Positions 16,148 through 24,318 of a stretch of DNA of 64,000 bases are shown one piece after another; within the stretch, counting starts at the first letter, position 1; the number at the start of each line of letters is the position of its first letter. The position numbers and the translations under genes were made by a program. The notes under the pieces were generated by a model. The model was given only the letters and a program-made list of their open reading frames with translations, had not been told where the DNA came from and made no database searches. This stretch comes from Asticcacaulis aquaticus (GTDB lineage: Bacteria; Pseudomonadota; Alphaproteobacteria; Caulobacterales; Caulobacteraceae), in assembly GCF_028550415.1 (NCBI RefSeq), contig NZ_JAQQKX010000013.1:62001-126000 (forward strand). Reading direction: 5' to 3'.

Positions 16148-19100
16148 ATGCGCCATTCCCACCTGCTGACCTCCGCCGCATTGGGCATTATCTTTGCAAG
16201 CGCGCCTGCGTTTGCCGATACGACCATCTCCACCGCCACGACGACCCCGGTCAAGTCGGCGACCATCAATAGTGGCTCTGCGGACAATATCGACATCACC
16301 GCCGACGGTTCGATCACCCTGACCAGCGGCACGGCGATCACGGTCAATTCCGACAATACCCTCATCATGAACGGCACGATCGAGATGTCGGGAGCCGAAA
16401 GCGGCGCGACCGGCATCCTTATCGACGGGGCGCGCACGACGAAGCTGGAACTGGCCGGGACCATCACCGTCACCGACGACTACACCGCCGAAGATACGGA
16501 CGACGACGATATCGTGGACGGCCCTTTCGCCGAAGGGACCGGCCGATATGGCGTCCGTGCCACGGGCCTGCTCACCGGCGACGCCGACATCAGCTCGACC
16601 ATCACCGTCCACGGTAACCAGTCGAGCGCCATCGCCTTCGAAAACGGTCAGGTCGGCGACTTCCTGTTCGACGGCACGATCAGCGTGCTGGGTGAAGACA
16701 GCACCGGCATCGCCCTGAGCGGCTTGCAGACCGGACAGGTCTATATCAGCGGCAGTATCGGCGTGTCGGGCAAGAATTCGCAGGCCGTCACTCTGTCGGG
16801 CGGCATCGACGGTGCCCTGATCATCGACGCGGCCATATCGGGGACGGGTTACCGCTATACCAGCATTTCGGACGATTATCTCGATCTGCTCGACGAAGAC
16901 GACCTCTATCAGAACAAGGCCCTGGTCAGCGTCTCGTCGAATGTGACGCAAGGCATACTGATCGGCGCGGCCATCACCGGCGAAGACGACGACAATGACG
17001 ACGAAAACGGCAACGGCATCGACGATTCCGAAGAAAGCACCGCGGCCCTGACCCAGTATGGCAGCGCTGCGGCCCTGCTGATCGGATCGGACTCGAAGGC
17101 CATCACCATCGGTTCGATCGTCGTCAATGACAGCGCCATCGACCCGGACGAAATAAATCACGCCCTCGATATCCGCGGCACCATCACAAGCTACGGCCTC
17201 TACGAAGGCATTGACGCCACGGCGGTTCAGATCGCCGGGCTCGGCTATACGACGACGCTCGTCAACGGCATCAGCCTGTCGGGCAGCGTGGCGGCGACGT
17301 CATGGGAAGGGACGGCGCGCGGCCTGTCGCTACTGAGCGGTGCCGAGGTCGGGCGGCTCGATCTGTCCGGCGCCCTCACCGCCAGCACGACGACGACCGA
17401 TTCCGACACGGCCTACGGGCTCGATATCGCGTCGGGGGCCAATCTGTCGACACTCACCGTGCGCACCGGCGGCAGCGTGTCGGCCTATGGCTACGGCACG
17501 ACGGCCAATGCCACGGCGGTACGCGATCAGTCCAATACCCTTAGCCAAATCACCGTCAATGGCGCGATCTTCGCCAGCCTGACCGCCGGCGACGAAGACG
17601 ATGACGATGTCACCGACACCCTGATCAACCGTCCCGTTGCCATCGACCTCAGCGCCAACACCATCGGCACGACGCTGGACCTGACCGACCTCTATCCGGA
17701 CGATGACGACTACGCGACGCCCTATATCAGCGGCGACATCAAGTTCGGCTCCGGCAATGACGTTGTCAATCTGAGCGGCGGCTATATCTATGGCAATATC
17801 GATTTCGGCGCGGGCGCCAACAGCCTGAACATCGACGATGGCGGCATCGTCATCGGCAAGCTGAACGGGGCCGGTACGGTCGCCGTCGATGTCGAAGACG
17901 GCCGCCTCGGCCTCGCCGCCGGGTCGCTGCTCAATGTCACCTCCCTGCATCTGGGCAGCGAGGCCGAACTCTACATGGTCTTGCAAACCGCCAGCCCGAC
18001 CTCGGCCCTGCTCGTCAATTCCGGTACGACGACCTTCGATAACGGCGCCAGCATCTACCTGTCGCTGGACAAGATCATCCAGTCACCGACGCGCTTCACC
18101 CTGATCAGCGGCAGCAATATCAATTACGGCAATCTCGACCTCAACAATCTCGACGGCAATGTGCCGTGGATCTACAAGGCGACCCTGGCCACCGGCACCG
18201 GCAACACCAATCTTTACGCCGATTTCCGTCTGCGGACCCAGGCCGAGTCCGGCCTGTCGGTCAACGAATATACGGCCCTGTCGGCGGTACTGACGGCGGC
18301 GGCGACCAACAGCTATACCACGGCGACGATTCTCAACACGACGGTGCAGGCCGATTTCATTCAGGCCTATGCCGCCTTCCTGCCCGACTATTCCGGCGAA
18401 AACCTGCTCAGCCTGTCGCGCGGTCATGAGGCGCTGGGGCGGACGCTGGAGCGTCAGGCCTATCTGCCGGTCAATGGCGATACCCAGTTCTGGCTTCAGG
18501 AATTCGGCTATCAGACGTCGCGCGGCCGCGGCGTGACCACGGGCTTCGATGCCACCGGCTTCAGCTTCGCCGGCGGGGCCGAACGCGCGGTCGGCGCGCA
18601 TCAGGCCACCGGCATCTATGTGTCCTATACCTCCACAGCCCCCAAGGATACCTACGCTACCGCCTATGAGACCACGACGGCGCAGGATATCACCTTCGGC
18701 GGGTACTGGCGTCTTCAGGCCGGGGATTTCCGCGGCTGGGCCACCGCCGGGGCGGGCAAGACCCTGTTCAGCAGCGACCGGCAGCTTATTTCGTCGTCTG
18801 TCGCCCTGATCTCCAAAAGCAAATGGGACGGCTACAGCCTCAGCGGCAGCGCGGGCGCCTCCTATCGAGTCGGCCTCGGCCCGATCAGTCTCAAGCCGTT
18901 GATCTCGGTCGACTATTACGGGCTCAAGGAAAGCGACCGCAACGAGTCCGGCGGCGGCACGGCCTACGATCTGACCATTGCCGAACGCACCAGCCATATC
19001 GCCACCGGCAGCGCCCTTCTCTATATCGGGCGCGGCGACAAGACCGGCCTGTTCCAGCCCGAAGTCTGGGTCGGCTACAAGAACAATTTCTCGGTCAAGG

Positions 19101-19300
19101 CGGACGATACGACGGCCAGCTTCACCGGCGGGACGCCGTTCACACTCAATGCCGGTAATCTCAAAGGCGGCGCGCCAGTGCTGGGTCTACGCATGTCGGC
19201 AGGCAACGAATACGGCTACCTGTCGCTGGAGGCCGAGGGCGAGAAATACAGCGATTATTCCAACTATTCGCTCAGCCTGCGCACTGGTTTCCGGTTTTAA
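16148..19300 (+). CDS. Type V autotransporter with beta-helix passenger
   Basis: 1050 residues: a Sec signal (MRHSHLLTSAALGIIFASAP, ending APAFA), a long passenger of short Ser/Thr/Gly/Asp-rich repeats typical of a right-handed beta-helix, and a C-terminal beta-barrel of about 280 residues ending RTGFRF, with the terminal Phe recognised by the BAM machinery. The barrel starts near residue 770 (FWLQEFGYQTSRGRG). The passenger carries four acidic loops (near residues 117-122, 279-297, 480-486 and 518-522; for example EDTDDDDIVDG and EDDDNDDENGNG) that resemble calcium-binding turns. No protease or lipase motif is visible, so an adhesin or structural surface role is more likely. It lies 146 bases after the anti-sigma gene and may be a target of that sigma factor. 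Confidence 0.9.
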   Translation: MRHSHLLTSAALGIIFASAPAFADTTISTATTTPVKSATINSGSADNIDITADGSITLTSGTAITVNSDNTLIMNGTIEMSGAESGATGILIDGARTTKLELAGTITVTDDYTAEDTDDDDIVDGPFAEGTGRYGVRATGLLTGDADISSTITVHGNQSSAIAFENGQVGDFLFDGTISVLGEDSTGIALSGLQTGQVYISGSIGVSGKNSQAVTLSGGIDGALIIDAAISGTGYRYTSISDDYLDLLDEDDLYQNKALVSVSSNVTQGILIGAAITGEDDDNDDENGNGIDDSEESTAALTQYGSAAALLIGSDSKAITIGSIVVNDSAIDPDEINHALDIRGTITSYGLYEGIDATAVQIAGLGYTTTLVNGISLSGSVAATSWEGTARGLSLLSGAEVGRLDLSGALTASTTTTDSDTAYGLDIASGANLSTLTVRTGGSVSAYGYGTTANATAVRDQSNTLSQITVNGAIFASLTAGDEDDDDVTDTLINRPVAIDLSANTIGTTLDLTDLYPDDDDYATPYISGDIKFGSGNDVVNLSGGYIYGNIDFGAGANSLNIDDGGIVIGKLNGAGTVAVDVEDGRLGLAAGSLLNVTSLHLGSEAELYMVLQTASPTSALLVNSGTTTFDNGASIYLSLDKIIQSPTRFTLISGSNINYGNLDLNNLDGNVPWIYKATLATGTGNTNLYADFRLRTQAESGLSVNEYTALSAVLTAAATNSYTTATILNTTVQADFIQAYAAFLPDYSGENLLSLSRGHEALGRTLERQAYLPVNGDTQFWLQEFGYQTSRGRGVTTGFDATGFSFAGGAERAVGAHQATGIYVSYTSTAPKDTYATAYETTTAQDITFGGYWRLQAGDFRGWATAGAGKTLFSSDRQLISSSVALISKSKWDGYSLSGSAGASYRVGLGPISLKPLISVDYYGLKESDRNESGGGTAYDLTIAERTSHIATGSALLYIGRGDKTGLFQPEVWVGYKNNFSVKADDTTASFTGGTPFTLNAGNLKGGAPVLGLRMSAGNEYGYLSLEAEGEKYSDYSNYSLSLRTGFRF

Positions 19301-19653
19301 CCTCCGCCTTAAAATACGGCGGTACCATGAGACTTATGGTGTGAACCAGGACTCGCTCCTTACGGCTGAGATAATGACATTCGCACCTAAAGCGAAGTAT
19401 CAGCCCCATTTTAGCCACGTCTTGCCCGCAAAGGGCGAGACGTGTTAAGGTCACATTAATAAACGGCGACCTATAAAAATCGTACCGCCAATTTTACAGA
19501 CGCACGAAAAGCCTCAGACCTCGATCCGGAGACATTCTGAGCGCTTGCGCGGTGGCGGAGGCCTACCCAGACTTCCCACTTACAAACGACGCCTGCCTCT
19601 ACAATCGATTCCCTCCCGCGTTCCCGACACACGCGGCCTACTCAGGAAAAGTA
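19301..19653. other. 353-base intergenic region with one hairpin
   Basis: There is no supportable gene. A short stem CCGCC/GGCGG (19304-19322) follows the autotransporter stop and may be a weak terminator. A 12-bp hairpin with one G-T pair lies at 19416-19444 (CACGTCTTGCCC, loop GCAAA, GGGCGAGACGTG). An AT-rich stretch 19453-19480 contains TATAAA at 19472 but no matching -35. The DUF1800 frame is open from 19552, but its likely start is 19654. Confidence 0.5.
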
Positions 19654-21396
19654 ATGTATTCTTCGCGTAGCAGAAGCCCTCGCCCGGCCATCGTCCGGCG
19701 TGTGTCGAATCTTTTTGTCATAGTCTCGCTCGTCTTGCTCTCCGCCTGTGGCGGCGGAGGCAGTGGAGGTGGCGGAAGCTCCGGGGGCGGTACGACGGCA
19801 CCACCCGTCGTGGTCAAACCGACCGCCGCTGAGGCTAGCCGATTTCTGGCTCAGGCGACGTTCGGGGCCAATGATGCCGATATAGCCGCCGTCAGCGCGG
19901 CTGGCTATGCCGACTGGATCAACGCGCAGATGGCTCTACCGATCGGTACAACGCATCTGGAACAGATGGATACACGTCTGATCGACCTGCGCACGACCAA
20001 TGCGACGGCCACCCTGTCTTCGACGCAGTTTTACGAATCCTTCTGGATGCAGACGGCGACCTCGCCCGATCAGTTGCGTCAGCGCGTGAAATTCGCCCTG
20101 TCCGAAATCTTCGTCGTCTCCTTTACCAGCAGCATCGATGCCCGGGGTCTCGCCTCCTATTACGACATGCTGGGTCGCGATGCTTTCGGCAATTTCCGCA
20201 CCCTGCTGGAGGACGTAACCTACCACCCGGCCATGGGGTTGTACCTGACCTATCTCGCCAACCAGAAGGAAAATACGGCGACGGGCCGTAACCCGGACGA
20301 AAACTATGCCCGCGAAGTGATGCAGTTGTTTACGCTCGGTCTTTATCAGCTCAATACCGACGGCACGGTCAAGACCGACCTGCTCGGTAATACGACACCG
20401 ACCTATGCGACCGCTGATATTCAGGGACTGGCCAAGGTGTTTACGGGCCTCAGCTATTATCACCCGACGCCCACTAACTCGACTTTCGGGGGCGGCAGCC
20501 GCGACACTGAGGCCTATACCAAGCCCATGATCGGCTATAATAATTACCACTCGATCTCGGCCAAGACGTTTTTGGGGACGACCATCCCGGCTTCGACGGT
20601 CGCCGATACTAATGGCGACGTGAAGGCGGCGCTCGACGCCCTGTTTAACCACCCGAATGTCGGGCCGTTCATCGCCAAACAACTGATCCAGCGTCTGATC
20701 ACCTCCAACCCGACGCCGGCCTATGTCGGACGTGTGGCGGCGGTATTCAACAATAATGGTTCGGGTGTACGCGGTGACATGGGTGCGGTCGTTCGCGCCA
20801 TCCTGCTCGATTCCGAGGCCCGCACCGCCGCCGACGGCGATTATGGTAAACTACGCGAGCCCGTCGTGCGTCTGGCCCACTGGATGCGCGCGTTCGAGGC
20901 CACCTCGACCAGCGGCAAGTGGCTGATGGGATCGACCAGCGCCAACACCTCGCTGAACCAGTCGCCTCTGACCTCGGGCTCGGTGTTCAACTTCTTCCGC
21001 CCCGGATATGTGCCGCCCAACACCCTGATCGGCAATAAGAACAAGGTCGCGCCGGAAATGCAGATCACCGACGAGGTGACGACGGCCAGCTATATCAACA
21101 CCATGAACACGACGATCAATACCGGAATCGGCACCAGTTCGGACATCAAGGCGACCTACCCCAAGGAGTTGGCGCTTGCCGCCGATCCGGCGGCTCTGGT
21201 CGATCGTCTGGACCTGTTGTTGTTCGGCGGAAGGATGTCGGCGACGCTGAAAAGCAAGATCGTCACGGCGGTCAGCACGGTAACCATCCCCGGCGGCACA
21301 GCCACTCAGGCGCAGATCGACGCCGCCAAGCTCAACCGCGTCAAACTGGCCGTCCTGCTCAGCATGGCTTCCCCCGAATATATAGCCCAGCGTTAG
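19654..21396 (+). CDS. DUF1800 lipoprotein
   Basis: The ATG at 19654 follows AGGAAAA and gives 580 residues with a basic N-terminus, a hydrophobic stretch and a lipobox ending LLSAC (Cys32). A linker of Gly and Ser follows (CGGGGSGGGGSSGGG), then the DUF1800 domain starting AEASRFLAQATFGANDADI. The frame is open back to 19552, but those residues would precede the signal. DUF1800 proteins are nearly always encoded beside a DUF1501 protein, as here (14-base gap); the pair is exported and its function is unknown. The family recognition is strong; no catalytic residues can be named. Confidence 0.88.
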   Translation: MYSSRSRSPRPAIVRRVSNLFVIVSLVLLSACGGGGSGGGGSSGGGTTAPPVVVKPTAAEASRFLAQATFGANDADIAAVSAAGYADWINAQMALPIGTTHLEQMDTRLIDLRTTNATATLSSTQFYESFWMQTATSPDQLRQRVKFALSEIFVVSFTSSIDARGLASYYDMLGRDAFGNFRTLLEDVTYHPAMGLYLTYLANQKENTATGRNPDENYAREVMQLFTLGLYQLNTDGTVKTDLLGNTTPTYATADIQGLAKVFTGLSYYHPTPTNSTFGGGSRDTEAYTKPMIGYNNYHSISAKTFLGTTIPASTVADTNGDVKAALDALFNHPNVGPFIAKQLIQRLITSNPTPAYVGRVAAVFNNNGSGVRGDMGAVVRAILLDSEARTAADGDYGKLREPVVRLAHWMRAFEATSTSGKWLMGSTSANTSLNQSPLTSGSVFNFFRPGYVPPNTLIGNKNKVAPEMQITDEVTTASYINTMNTTINTGIGTSSDIKATYPKELALAADPAALVDRLDLLLFGGRMSATLKSKIVTAVSTVTIPGGTATQAQIDAAKLNRVKLAVLLSMASPEYIAQR

Positions 21397-21410
21397 TAGG
21401 AGTAACTGAT

Positions 21411-22958
21411 ATGACCGTTTCTCTCGACAGACGTCAGTTTCTCCGTTTCGGTGCCGGCCTCGCCGGCATGACCACAGCCGGTTCGTTCGGCCTGCAATTG
21501 GCCGCCGCCGGTTCCGCCGCCGGGCAAAGCGCCTCGGACTACAAGGCCATTGTCTGCGTCTTCCTGTTCGGCGGGAACGACGCCAACAACATGGTGCTGG
21601 CGACCGACACGGATTCGTGGGGCCGCTACTTCTCGGCGCGCAATCAGGGGGCTGATCCGATCGCCCTGATGCCGGTAGGTACGCCCGCTACGCCGATAGG
21701 CGCGATCAATCCGGTCACGGGCCGCGCGTCGGCGCTCGGTAAGCCTGAACATTGGGGCGGCGTCTTGCCCATCGCGCCGAAAACCACTCAGGCCATTCCG
21801 GCTGGCACCACGGCGTCGAACCGCACCTTCGCCCTGCACCCGCTGATGGCGCCGTGCAAGACCCTGTTCGATCAGGGCCGCCTGGCGGTTATGGCCAATG
21901 TCGGCACCCTGATCCAGCCGGTGACCAAGGCGCAGTACAATGCCCGCAGTGTGTCGCTACCCGCTAACCTCTATTCGCACAATGACCAGCAATCGACCTG
22001 GCAGGCAGGGGCCGCCGAAGGGGCGCGCATCGGCTGGGGCGGTCAGATGGGCGATCTGCTGATGTCGATGAATGGGACCAACACCATTTTCACTGCCATC
22101 ACAGCGGGCGGCACGGCGGTCTATCTGTCCGGGCGTAATGTGGTGCAATACCCGCTGTCGACCAATAATTCGCCCGCCATCATCGTCAACGGCACCGCCT
22201 CGACCTCGCTTTACGGTTCGACTGCGGCCCCCGCCGCCCTGAAAGAGATCATCAGCAACACCGCCTCGACCAGCGACTTCGCCAACGACTTCGGCAGCGT
22301 CGTCAACCGCTCGGTCGGTGCGGCCAGCGTGGTCAACGAGGTCTTTGGCCGCAGTGTGGTGACCAGCGTCCCCTCACCGGCCAACTATACCAATCCGGCA
22401 ACCAATGCGGTGGAAACCAACAGCCTCGCCCTGCAACTCCGGACCGTGGCGCGGATGATCGCGGCGGGCCCGTCCTTCGGTCTCAAGCGTCAGGTGTTTA
22501 TGGTGTCATTAGGCGGCTTCGACAGCCACGACACCCAGAACCGCGATCAGTCGAACAACCTCGCCAAGATCGCCCACGCCTTCGCCTATTTCGACCAGAC
22601 GCTTTCCAATATCGGCGGCGTCGATATGCGCAACAGCGTGACAACCTTTACAGCGTCGGACTTCTCGCGCACGTTCTCGACCAATGGCGACGGCACCGAC
22701 CACGCCTGGGGCGGCCACCACCTGATCATGGGCGGTGCGGTCAAGGGCGGTGACATGTACGGGCAGTTCCCGACCGTCGGCATGGATGTCAATGGCTTCA
22801 GCAATCCCGGCATGGTCGGCGCATCCTTTATCCCGACGACCTCGGTCGATCAGTACGCAGCGACCATGGGGGCGTGGTTCGGCGTCGGCAATTCCGATCT
22901 CAACACCATCTTCCCCAACCTGCGCAACTTCTCGACAGCCAATCTCGGCTTCGTCTGA
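21411..22958 (+). CDS. Tat-exported DUF1501 protein
   Basis: 515 residues. A twin-arginine signal (DRRQFLRFGAGLAGM, Arg7-Arg8) is followed by the DUF1501 domain, a member of the alkaline phosphatase/sulfatase-like fold. The opening VCVFLFGGNDANNM, the middle MVSLGGFDSHDTQ and the later TFTASDFSRTF and HAWGGHHLIMGG match the family, including candidate metal ligands (Asp in GGND, Asp-His in FDSHD, His in HAWGGHH). The substrate is unknown. AGGAG precedes the ATG. It is co-transcribed with the DUF1800 lipoprotein; Tat export suggests it folds, perhaps with metal, before export. Confidence 0.88.
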   Translation: MTVSLDRRQFLRFGAGLAGMTTAGSFGLQLAAAGSAAGQSASDYKAIVCVFLFGGNDANNMVLATDTDSWGRYFSARNQGADPIALMPVGTPATPIGAINPVTGRASALGKPEHWGGVLPIAPKTTQAIPAGTTASNRTFALHPLMAPCKTLFDQGRLAVMANVGTLIQPVTKAQYNARSVSLPANLYSHNDQQSTWQAGAAEGARIGWGGQMGDLLMSMNGTNTIFTAITAGGTAVYLSGRNVVQYPLSTNNSPAIIVNGTASTSLYGSTAAPAALKEIISNTASTSDFANDFGSVVNRSVGAASVVNEVFGRSVVTSVPSPANYTNPATNAVETNSLALQLRTVARMIAAGPSFGLKRQVFMVSLGGFDSHDTQNRDQSNNLAKIAHAFAYFDQTLSNIGGVDMRNSVTTFTASDFSRTFSTNGDGTDHAWGGHHLIMGGAVKGGDMYGQFPTVGMDVNGFSNPGMVGASFIPTTSVDQYAATMGAWFGVGNSDLNTIFPNLRNFSTANLGFV

Positions 22959-22978
22959 TCCCTTTCGTTTGTGTTCTA

Positions 22979-23008
22979 TTGTGACAGTGGGTAGAATCCG
23001 GGCATAAC
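22979..23008 (+). promoter_or_regulatory. virB: Possible promoter upstream of the virB locus
   Basis: TTGTGA (22979-22984), 18 bases, CATAAC (23003-23008). The same -10 hexamer and spacing recur at 30812-30841. The match is moderate and no transcription start is known. Confidence 0.3.
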
Positions 23009-23126
23009 CTCCGTATTCGGATCACCGGCGTACGGGCTGTAACAAATCTGACAAGATTAGCTGTTAGAGCCCCTGTCATTGTCATAAAGCGGCGCACGAC
23101 GCCGTGGTGGGAAAGAGGAGTTACCC

Positions 23127-23696
23127 GTGCGGGTCGGTGTGGCGACAGCGGCAATAATGGCGACGGTCCTGCCGGGTCTGGCACAGGCGCAGGTCATGGA
23201 ACGCGGCGCCGACGGCGAATATCGCACGGTCTGCGCGTCTCTGGCGCCCGTCGTCGTGACCGCTCGCGCCACCGCCAAGACGCCCTATGCCGCTGAAATC
23301 CAGCGCGCCGCCGACACCTATGGCCTCAGCCCCGACCTTTTGATCAGCGTCATCCGTCAGGAATCGGGCTTTAACCCGAACGCCGTATCGCCGCGCGGGG
23401 CCATCGGCCTGATGCAGCTTCTGCCCTCGACAGCCGCCGAACTAGGCGTCGATCCCTACGACCCGGCGGCCAATATCATGGGTGGCGCGGCCTATCTGCG
23501 CCGTCAGCTCGATCGTTTCGACGGACGTATCGATCTGGCGCTCGCGGCCTATAATGCCGGAGCCGGGGCCGTCGCCCGTCACAAGGGCGTCCCGCCCTAT
23601 GATGAGACCCGTACCTATGTCGCCCGCAACCTCGATCGCCTAAGCGACGGGGCGGGTGTGCCCGCCGATCCCCTGCCGACCCAGACCTGTGGTTAA
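23127..23696 (+). CDS. virB1: VirB1-like lytic transglycosylase
   Basis: 189 residues from a GTG at 23127, preceded by AGAGGAG. A signal peptide (MRVGVATAAIMATVLPGLAQ) is followed by an SLT domain. The catalytic Glu is in VIRQESGFNPNAVSP, followed by GAIGLMQLLPSTAAELG, the DPAANIMGGAAYLR repeat and LALAAYNAGAGAV. It opens gaps in peptidoglycan for assembly of the secretion channel. It is the first gene of the VirB locus, with virB2 12 bases on. VirB1 proteins are short and modular, and this one has only the SLT part. Confidence 0.9.
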   Translation: MRVGVATAAIMATVLPGLAQAQVMERGADGEYRTVCASLAPVVVTARATAKTPYAAEIQRAADTYGLSPDLLISVIRQESGFNPNAVSPRGAIGLMQLLPSTAAELGVDPYDPAANIMGGAAYLRRQLDRFDGRIDLALAAYNAGAGAVARHKGVPPYDETRTYVARNLDRLSDGAGVPADPLPTQTCG

Positions 23697-23708
23697 GGAT
23701 AAAACCGA

Positions 23709-24017
23709 ATGAAAACCGATCGTTTCACCGCATTCTTCGCCGCCCTGCCTGCGCTTCTTCTGGCCGCCCCCGTCTCGGCCCAGACCGCCGGTCAGAACCC
23801 CGCCGGGTCCGGCCCCATCGTCAACGCCTTGAGCTGGATTCAGGGCACGCTGCTGGGCAATGTCGCCACCGCCGTCGCCGTCATCGCGGTCGCCTGCGTC
23901 GGCTTCATGATGCTATCGGGCCGGATGAACTGGCGCTTCGGGGCGACCGTCATCCTCGGCGTCTTCATCCTGTTCGGCGCCGCGACCATCGTCGCCGGCA
24001 TCCAGTCGGCGGTGTAG
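23709..24017 (+). CDS. virB2: VirB2-like pilin
   Basis: 102 residues with a signal peptide (cleavage after SAQ at about 25) and two hydrophobic helices around a short basic loop (MMLSGRMNWRFGATVILGVF), the layout of the T4SS major pilin. The loop Gly-Arg is typical. It lies between virB1 and virB3 in the canonical order. Mature length would be about 77 residues, as in known pilins. Confidence 0.9.
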   Translation: MKTDRFTAFFAALPALLLAAPVSAQTAGQNPAGSGPIVNALSWIQGTLLGNVATAVAVIAVACVGFMMLSGRMNWRFGATVILGVFILFGAATIVAGIQSAV

Positions 24018-24020
24018 CCT

Positions 24021-24305
24021 ATGGCCGAGCTGGTCAAGGCACCGGTGTTTCGCGCATTGACGCAGCCGCAGATGTTCGCGGGGGTGACCTATTCGTATTT
24101 CATCATCAACGGGGTGATTACGACCGAGGCCTTCCTGATTACACGGTCCTTCTGGGCCTTCGGCGTGGCGCTGCTGGTCCACATAATCGGCTATCTGGCC
24201 TGTTTGCGTGAACCGCGTCTGTTCGACCTGTGGTTCACCAAGGTGAGCCGCTGCCCCCGCATCCGGAACTTCAAGTTCTGGCGCTGCAACTCCTACCAGC
24301 CGTAA
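24021..24305 (+). CDS. virB3: VirB3-like inner-membrane protein
   Basis: 94 residues: a short N-terminus (MAELVKAPVFRALTQPQMFA), which is the family hallmark, then one or two hydrophobic helices and a Cys/Arg-rich tail (RCPRIRNFKFWRCNSYQP). VirB3 links the ATPase VirB4 to the channel. It starts 3 bases after virB2, and virB4 starts 13 bases after its stop. Confidence 0.9.
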   Translation: MAELVKAPVFRALTQPQMFAGVTYSYFIINGVITTEAFLITRSFWAFGVALLVHIIGYLACLREPRLFDLWFTKVSRCPRIRNFKFWRCNSYQP

Positions 24306-24318
24306 GGGCGTTTATTGC

